A DNA stretch of 64,000 nt from an uncultured Oscillospiraceae bacterium (lineage in GTDB: Bacteria > Bacillota > Clostridia > Oscillospirales > Ruminococcaceae), in NCBI GenBank assembly GCA_900540595.1, contig UQGL01000002.1, positions 1-64,000 of the forward strand, in the 5' to 3' direction. This document shows, one piece after another, positions 59,375 through 64,000 of the stretch (within the stretch, counting starts at the first letter, position 1; each line of letters begins with the position of its first letter). Below the pieces are notes generated by a model. That model worked only from the letters and a program-made list of their open reading frames with translations. It was not told where the DNA came from and ran no database searches. Made by a program: the position numbers and the translations under genes.

Positions 59375-60497
59375 TGTCGATCACTCCTTTCGCAGCCAGC
59401 ATGCGGCTGACAAACTCGTCAAACAGAAATTCGGTGTCCTTGGGGCCGCCGTTGGCCTCGGGGTGGAACTGTACCGTAAAGCAGTTCCAGCGGAAGTAGT
59501 CAACACCCTCACAGGTGCCGTCGTTGGCATTGAAGTAGCTCATCTTGCCCACTTCCGCGGGCAGGGTATCGGCCTCGACCGCATAGCCGTGGTTCTGGCT
59601 GGTGATAAAGGTGCGCTGCTTGGCCGGGCTGGTGACGGGCTGGTTGGCGCCGCGGTGGCCGTACTTCAGCTTGCAGGTCTTGGCACCGGCGGCCAGAGCG
59701 GTCAGCTGGTGGCCCAGACAGATGCCGAAGGTTGGGATGCCGGTGTCAAGCATCTTACGGATGTTGGCGATGATCTCGACATTTTCGGCCGGGTCGCCGG
59801 GACCGTTGGAGAGCATCAGGCCGTCGGGGTTCAGCGCAGCCAGCTGGGCGGCGGTGGCGGTGCCGGGCAGAACGGTCACGCGGCAGCCGCGCTTCTGCAG
59901 GCAGCGCACGATGTTATTTTTGCAGCCCAGATCGAGCAGGGCAACATGCAGCGGGGTGTCGCCGCAGGCACCGGCTGCGGTCGGCTCATAGGTCTTGGCC
60001 TCGCTGCAGGTGACGGCCTTGACGGCGTTGACGACAGCGTAGGCGGCGATCTCAGGCAGAAGCGCCGCCTTCTTCTCCGGCTCGGCATCGGGGTCGAACT
60101 CAGTCGTGATGGCACCGTTCATGACGCCGCTCTCGCGCAGGGTGCGGGTCAGGCTGCGGGTGTCGATGCCCTCAATGCCGATGATGCCGTTCTTTTTCAG
60201 GAAGGAATCCAGCGTTTCCTCACTGCGGAAGTTGGAGGGCTTTTTGCATGCCTCGCGCACGACATAGCCCTTGGCCCAGATCTTGCCGCTCTCGACATCC
60301 TCGCTGTTCATGCCGTAGTTGCCGATCAGGGGGTAGGTCTGGGTGATGATCTGGCCGTAGTAGCTGGGGTCGGTCAGCGTTTCCTCAAAGCCGACCATAC
60401 CGGTGGCGAAAACGACCTCACCGATGGTTGTGCCGGGGCAGCCCACGCTGACACCGCGGAAAACCCGGCCGTTTGCCAATATCAGATATGCCTGCAT
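59367..60497 (-). CDS. carA: Carbamoyl-phosphate synthase, small (glutaminase) subunit
   Basis: 376 residues. N-terminal domain AYLILANGRVFRGVSVG then a class I glutamine amidotransferase domain with nucleophile C260 (FGICLGHQ) and the histidine/glutamate pair in FHPEANGGP. It supplies ammonia through a tunnel to CarB. Ribosome site GGAG six bases before ATG 60497. Upstream, between pyrE and this gene, lies an AT-rich inverted array. Confidence 0.97.
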   Translation of the reverse strand: MQAYLILANGRVFRGVSVGCPGTTIGEVVFATGMVGFEETLTDPSYYGQIITQTYPLIGNYGMNSEDVESGKIWAKGYVVREACKKPSNFRSEETLDSFLKKNGIIGIEGIDTRSLTRTLRESGVMNGAITTEFDPDAEPEKKAALLPEIAAYAVVNAVKAVTCSEAKTYEPTAAGACGDTPLHVALLDLGCKNNIVRCLQKRGCRVTVLPGTATAAQLAALNPDGLMLSNGPGDPAENVEIIANIRKMLDTGIPTFGICLGHQLTALAAGAKTCKLKYGHRGANQPVTSPAKQRTFITSQNHGYAVEADTLPAEVGKMSYFNANDGTCEGVDYFRWNCFTVQFHPEANGGPKDTEFLFDEFVSRMLAAKGVIDNA

Positions 60498-60513
60498 AAT
60501 TATCTCCTAGCAT

Positions 60514-60619
60514 AAATAAGAAATAAGAAATAAGAAATAATAAAGAATGTGGGGTTTTATTGAGCAGAGCGCAGCGATGCGGTCTGCCAAATTTATTATT
60601 TATTATTTATTCTTTATTA
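60514..60619. repeat. Inverted arrays of 7-bp repeats between pyrE and carA
   Basis: Left: three AAATAAG units, one AAATAAT and one AAAGAAT (60514-60548). Right: four TTTATTA/TTTATTC units (60592-60619). The two arrays are complementary, so the transcript can fold into a long AT hairpin around a 43-base GC-richer loop. No gene in this gap. Confidence 0.7.
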
Positions 60620-60635
60620 TTTGCACAAGCAACGC

Positions 60636-61232
60636 TTACAGGGTTTGCTTGGCGGCCTCCTTCATCTTGCGGCTGCCCAGATGCACCAGAGGCAGCTTGC
60701 CCTCCTTGCAGATGGGGCACTCCTCGGGGGCGTAGTTGGGCAGGTCCAGCTTGAGGGCGCTGGCCACGATGGGGATCGGGGACGGAGCCTCGGCGCGGGT
60801 GCGGTCCACAACGCAGGCAATGCCTACGCAGACGCCGCCGGCCTCCTCGATGACGCGCTTGGTCTCAAGGCTGGAAATGCCGGTGGTGACAACATCCTCG
60901 GCAATGATGCAGCGCTCACCGGGGTTGAGCTTGAAGCGCTTGAGGGTCATAACATTGTCCACGCGCTCGGTGAAGATGGCGCGCTTGCCCATCTGGCGGC
61001 CCAGATCGTAGGCATAGACGATGCCGCCCATGGCGGGGCCGACTACGACGTCAATGTTCAGTTCCTTGAGCTTCTCGGCAACCGGGGCCATGACCTCGGC
61101 GCACTTGTCGGGGTACTGCTGCAGAAAGGCCATCTGGCAGTAAGCGCCGGAGTGACGGCCGGAGGACAGCAGGAAGTGACCCTCCAAAAATGCTTCACAT
61201 TCCTTCAAAACTTCAAGTGCTTCGCGTGCCAT
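60636..61232 (-). CDS. pyrE: Orotate phosphoribosyltransferase
   Basis: 198 residues. Converts orotate and PRPP to OMP. PRPP-binding motif CIIAEDVVTTGISS (about 108-121), SGRHSGAYCQM (substrate loop) and VVVGPAMGGIVYAYDLG. An extra C-terminal segment with CPICKEGKLP suggests a small metal or disulfide site, as in several clostridial PyrE proteins. Site AGGAGG. Own promoter upstream, in addition to possible readthrough from pyrD. Confidence 0.96.
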   Translation of the reverse strand: MAREALEVLKECEAFLEGHFLLSSGRHSGAYCQMAFLQQYPDKCAEVMAPVAEKLKELNIDVVVGPAMGGIVYAYDLGRQMGKRAIFTERVDNVMTLKRFKLNPGERCIIAEDVVTTGISSLETKRVIEEAGGVCVGIACVVDRTRAEAPSPIPIVASALKLDLPNYAPEECPICKEGKLPLVHLGSRKMKEAAKQTL

Positions 61233-61262
61233 AGTATGTTCCTCCTGTATATTATTTGTATA

Positions 61263-61291
61263 ATCATAGCATATTTCGTATAAAACTGCAA
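61263..61291 (-). promoter_or_regulatory. Promoter of pyrE-carA-carB
   Basis: Minus strand TTGCAG (61286-61291), 17-bp spacer, TATGAT (61263-61268). Lies downstream of the inverted repeat at 61316-61471, so this second half of the operon may be transcribed independently. Confidence 0.55.
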
Positions 61292-61315
61292 GATATATGA
61301 ATGCTTATCTTGGTG

Positions 61316-61471
61316 ACAGCTTCCCACTTAGGGGAAAGCTGTCGGCGGCCCTGACCGCCGACTGATGAGGGGCGGCCTTGCTGTTATAGCCCGTGAACGG
61401 ACGGCTGCGGGGACTCTCCCCTCATCCGCCCTCGGGCGGGGCCTCGGGCACCTTCCCCCTGAGGGGAAGGC
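61316..61471. repeat. 156-bp compound inverted repeat (ACTGATGAGGGG / CCCCTCATCCG family)
   Basis: Left end: hairpin AGCTTCCC...GGGGAAAGCT, hairpin GGCGG/CCGCC, then ACTGATGAGGGGCGGCC. Right end: CCCCTCATCCG, GC hairpin, CACCTTCCCC and GGGGAAGGC. Same plan as 26287-26485. Separates pyrD from pyrE. Confidence 0.7.
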
Positions 61472-61481
61472 AATCGGTGAT

Positions 61482-62387
61482 TTACCGTGCGCAGCCGCGG
61501 ATCTCGTCCAGCGTTTTGACGCCGTGGGCATCCATCCACGCACCGATCTCGGCAGTGATGCGGGTGCAGGCCTTCGGGTCAAGGAAGTTCGCAGTGCCCA
61601 CCTGTACTGCCGTCGCACCGGCCATGATGAACTCCAGCGCGTCACGGCCGGTCAGGATACCGCCCAGACCCACGACCGGGATGCTGACGGCACCCACGGC
61701 CTGCCAGACCATCCGCAGGGCGATGGGCCGCACGGCGGGGCCGGACAGGCCCGCAAAGGTGTTGTTGAATACCGGGCGGCGCTTTTCCAGATCGATCGCG
61801 CACGCTTGGAAGGTGTTGCACAGGCTGATGGCGTCCGCACCGGCGGCCTCGACCGCCTTGCACATCTCCGGGATGCTCTCGGCCTGAGGGCTCAGCTTGA
61901 CGATGAGCGGCACCGTGCAGACCTTGCGCACAGCGGAGACGACCTCGCTGGCGTCCTGCGCGCGGATGCCGAACGCAAGGCCGCCCTGCTTGACATTGGG
62001 GCAGCTGATGTTCAGCTCAATGAAGTCCACGCCGGCGGCGCAGAGCATAGCCACGCCCTCGATATTTTCCTCAATGGTGTGGCCGCCGAGGTTGGCCCAG
62101 ACGGTCGTGCCGCACTGGCGCATGGCGGGCAGCTCATGGTCGATGAAATGCTGCACGCCGGGGTTCTGCAGGCCGATGGAGTTCATCAGGCCGGAGGGGG
62201 TCTCGTACAGGCGCTCGCCCTCGTTGCCGGGCTGGCCGTTCAGGGTCAGGCCCTTGCCGGAGATGCCGCCGAGCAGCCGCAGATCCTCGATGCCCGCATA
62301 CTCAGGGCCGAAGCCGAAGGTGCCGGACGCAGCCACAACCGGCCCGGCCAGCCGCTTGCCGAGAAAATCAACATGCAGGTCTGCCAT
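61482..62387 (-). CDS. pyrD: Dihydroorotate dehydrogenase B, catalytic subunit
   Basis: 301 residues. Class 1B enzyme using NAD+ through PyrK. FMN barrel: PVVAASGTFGFGPEYAG, KGLTLNGQPGNEG, IELNISCPNVKQGG with catalytic C129, VKLSPQAESIPEM, and GLGGILTGRDALEFIMAGA for phosphate binding. ATG overlaps the pyrK stop by one base (TGATG). Confidence 0.97.
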   Translation of the reverse strand: MADLHVDFLGKRLAGPVVAASGTFGFGPEYAGIEDLRLLGGISGKGLTLNGQPGNEGERLYETPSGLMNSIGLQNPGVQHFIDHELPAMRQCGTTVWANLGGHTIEENIEGVAMLCAAGVDFIELNISCPNVKQGGLAFGIRAQDASEVVSAVRKVCTVPLIVKLSPQAESIPEMCKAVEAAGADAISLCNTFQACAIDLEKRRPVFNNTFAGLSGPAVRPIALRMVWQAVGAVSIPVVGLGGILTGRDALEFIMAGATAVQVGTANFLDPKACTRITAEIGAWMDAHGVKTLDEIRGCAR

Positions 62388-63157
62388 CAGTCAAACACCT
62401 CCTGTGCGTTAAAGACCGGGCCGTCCTTGCAGACGGTCACGGGGCCGATCTTGGTGTGGCAGGTGCAGCCGAGGCAGGCACCCAGACCGCAGGCCATCTT
62501 CTTTTCCAGACTGGCAAGGCAGGGTACGCCGGCAGCGGCGCAGAGCTTTGCCACACCGCGCATCATGACCATCGGGCCACAGGTCAGCACAATGTCGTAG
62601 TGCGTGACATCCAGCAGGTCTGTTACAAGGCCGTGGTGCCCCTCACTGCCGGAATCGGTAGCCAGATGGATGCTGTGGCACCAAGGCACAAAACTCTCCA
62701 TGCCGTAGGAGGCATCGCGGAAGCCGACATAGAGGTCGGGCCGCACACCGGTGCGGCAAAGCTCCTTGCAGAGCAGCAGCAGCGGCGCCGTGCCGATGCC
62801 GCCGCCGACAACGGCGATGCGCTTGTGGGCAGACGCCAGCGCGGCGGTGTCAAAGCCGTTGCCGCAGGGGCCGGTCACAGTCAGTGTGTCCCCTGCCGCC
62901 AGCGCGGCCAGCTTCCGGGTGCCCTCGCCCTTGACCTGATACAGGAAGGTAAGCGCACCGGTCTGGTTGTCAAAGTCATCCACGCTGATGGGGCGGGACA
63001 GAATCGGTGTGGCATCGGCTGCCCATGCGCGCAGCATGTAGAACTGCCCCGCGTGGGGCTCACGGCTGGGATCCTGCCACTGGACCGTCAGGCGCATGAT
63101 GTCAGCTGCGACAGTCTCCTGCCGCAGGACCTTCAAATCACAGCTTGCTGCATTCAC
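62387..63157 (-). CDS. pyrK: Dihydroorotate dehydrogenase electron-transfer subunit
   Basis: 256 residues from GTG 63157, supported by GGGAGG upstream; the longer frame to 63214 overlaps pyrF further. FAD domain (AGQFYMLRAW, ILSRPISVDDF), NAD domain (RIAVVGGGIGTAPLLLL), and a C-terminal [2Fe-2S] site with four cysteines in CGLGACLGCTCH and VCKDGPVF. Transfers electrons from PyrD FMN to NAD+. Overlaps pyrF by 20 bases. Confidence 0.95.
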   Translation of the reverse strand: MNAASCDLKVLRQETVAADIMRLTVQWQDPSREPHAGQFYMLRAWAADATPILSRPISVDDFDNQTGALTFLYQVKGEGTRKLAALAAGDTLTVTGPCGNGFDTAALASAHKRIAVVGGGIGTAPLLLLCKELCRTGVRPDLYVGFRDASYGMESFVPWCHSIHLATDSGSEGHHGLVTDLLDVTHYDIVLTCGPMVMMRGVAKLCAAAGVPCLASLEKKMACGLGACLGCTCHTKIGPVTVCKDGPVFNAQEVFD

Positions 63158-63989
63158 CCTGAATATCCTCCCGCATACGCACACATTCGTTGTAGGCGGC
63201 CTCGTCAAAGGCAACGCCGGGCTGCTTCTTGTAGGCCAGCAGGATGCCGCGGCTGGAGTTGACCACGCCGCCGTTGCCCTTGGTCAGGTACTGGGCAATG
63301 TCGGCTGCCTTGCCGCCCTGTGCGCCGTAGCCGGGGATCAGGAAGAAGGTGTCCTTGTAGGCTGCGCGGATGGCGGTGGCTTCCTCGGTATGGGTGCCGC
63401 CGATGACGAGACCGATGCTGGAGTAGCCGTGCTCGCCCATGTAGTCCTTGCCGAGGGCGGTCAGGCTGTCGCCGACGAGGTCATAAACATGGCGGCCGTC
63501 ATCGAGCTTTTTGTACTCAAAGTCCTTGGCGCCGGGGTTGGAGGTGCGGCACAGGACAAAGACACCCTTGCCCTGCTCGGCGCAGTACGGCAGATAGGGG
63601 CTGATCGAGTCAAGGCCCATATAGGGGGCCAGCGTGATGATGTCAGCCTCGAAGTCGCCGGTAAAGTGCGCCTTGGCGTACATCTCGGCGGTCTTGGCAA
63701 TGTCGCCGCGCTTGATGTCGGCAATGACCGGCAGGCCGGTGGCGCGTGCAAGCTTCAGTGTCTCGGCGTAGGCGCGCATGCCGTCCAGACCGAGGGATTC
63801 ATAGTAGGCGATCTGCACCTTGTAGCAGCCGGCCACGCCCTTGGTGGCGTTGATCAGGGCACGGTTGAATTCGACCACGTTCTCCCCCGCTGTCTTGGCG
63901 GTGTCGGTCGTGGGCAGGTAGCTGATCTCGGTATCCAGACCCACGCAGACAGGGCCGTTCGCGGCAACGCTCTCGTACAGTTTGTCCAT
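63138..63989 (-). CDS. pyrF: Orotidine 5'-phosphate decarboxylase (type 2)
   Basis: 283 residues, the longer PyrF type. Decarboxylates OMP to UMP. VCVGLDTEIS at the N-terminus and the catalytic K/D tetrad region VIADIKRGDIAKTAEMYAKA; VLCRTSNPGAKD and LIPGYGAQGG (phosphate gripper) follow. First pyr gene visible; 11 bases upstream the window ends, so the operon start is not seen. Confidence 0.96.
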   Translation of the reverse strand: MDKLYESVAANGPVCVGLDTEISYLPTTDTAKTAGENVVEFNRALINATKGVAGCYKVQIAYYESLGLDGMRAYAETLKLARATGLPVIADIKRGDIAKTAEMYAKAHFTGDFEADIITLAPYMGLDSISPYLPYCAEQGKGVFVLCRTSNPGAKDFEYKKLDDGRHVYDLVGDSLTALGKDYMGEHGYSSIGLVIGGTHTEEATAIRAAYKDTFFLIPGYGAQGGKAADIAQYLTKGNGGVVNSSRGILLAYKKQPGVAFDEAAYNECVRMREDIQGECSKL

Positions 63990-64000
63990 GTTGGTAAGCA

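Noticed and set aside
56054..59410. 1118-residue open frame antisense to carB
   Set aside because: Shadow of a GC-rich gene: same reasoning, no motif and no start signal; CarB on the other strand is unmistakable.

Overview
The window looks like the chromosome of a GC-rich, low-complexity-envelope Firmicute of the Oscillospiraceae/Ruminococcaceae type (Gemmiger, Subdoligranulum or Faecalibacterium relatives). Reasons: AGGAGG-type ribosome sites, TTGNNN-17-TATAAT promoters in front of many genes, a T-box in front of thrS, a class III preQ1 riboswitch very like the one I remember from Faecalibacterium, clostridial families (CD1247-type zinc ribbon, DUF3783, XpaC/TelA), no LPS transport genes, and many palindromic intergenic repeats. 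The assignment is inference from gene content, not a database match.

Layout. 1-585 is a fragment of a lower-GC mobile element (ParA start, tail of a RumA-like methyltransferase) joined head-to-head to a truncated radical SAM DNA-repair gene (583-1539) and its partner (1518-2291). 2296-14789 is housekeeping: a BlaI-type repressor with its operators, serC-serA, a pyridoxal kinase, trmL, DegV, preQ1-III riboswitch-queT, HAD, EamA transporter, secA, DUF3783, apbE. 15157-19058 (minus) is a reduced division/elongation locus (mreC, PBP2, minD, mgsA). 19176-25072 holds a HAD phosphatase, a deoxyinosine glycosylase, and an XpaC-TelA-LemA-like-TPM membrane cluster with an SDR enzyme. 25127-36417 holds aroF, ybaK, rsuA, a zinc-ribbon membrane protein, MFS/AraC, T-box-thrS and an amino-acid ABC importer.

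36680-47670 is the most interesting region: an ABC polysaccharide exporter (Wzm/Wzt) followed by a GT52-like transferase, a KdsB-like CMP-sugar synthetase, a DRE-TIM (HMGL-like) aldolase fused to a second domain, a KdsC-like phosphatase, a DUF2142/DUF4214 membrane protein, two more glycosyltransferases and DUF2304. Together they suggest synthesis, CMP activation, transfer and export of a 2-keto-3-deoxy acid sugar on a surface glycan of a Gram-positive cell, with the aldolase standing in for KdsA/NeuB.

47778-64000 contains an orphan conserved gene, a PIG-V-like mannosyltransferase, CD1247-type zinc ribbon, efp, an endonuclease IV-like protein, yqeG, rpsU, an acyltransferase-like membrane protein, a Cof phosphatase, PPi-type phosphofructokinase, HU, and a pyrimidine operon (pyrF-pyrK-pyrD-pyrE-carA-carB, minus strand) that runs off the right edge.

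Across the window an 86-bp, two-hairpin repeat occurs five times at full length with compensating changes in its stems, plus partial copies, and at least three other inverted-repeat families sit between genes.
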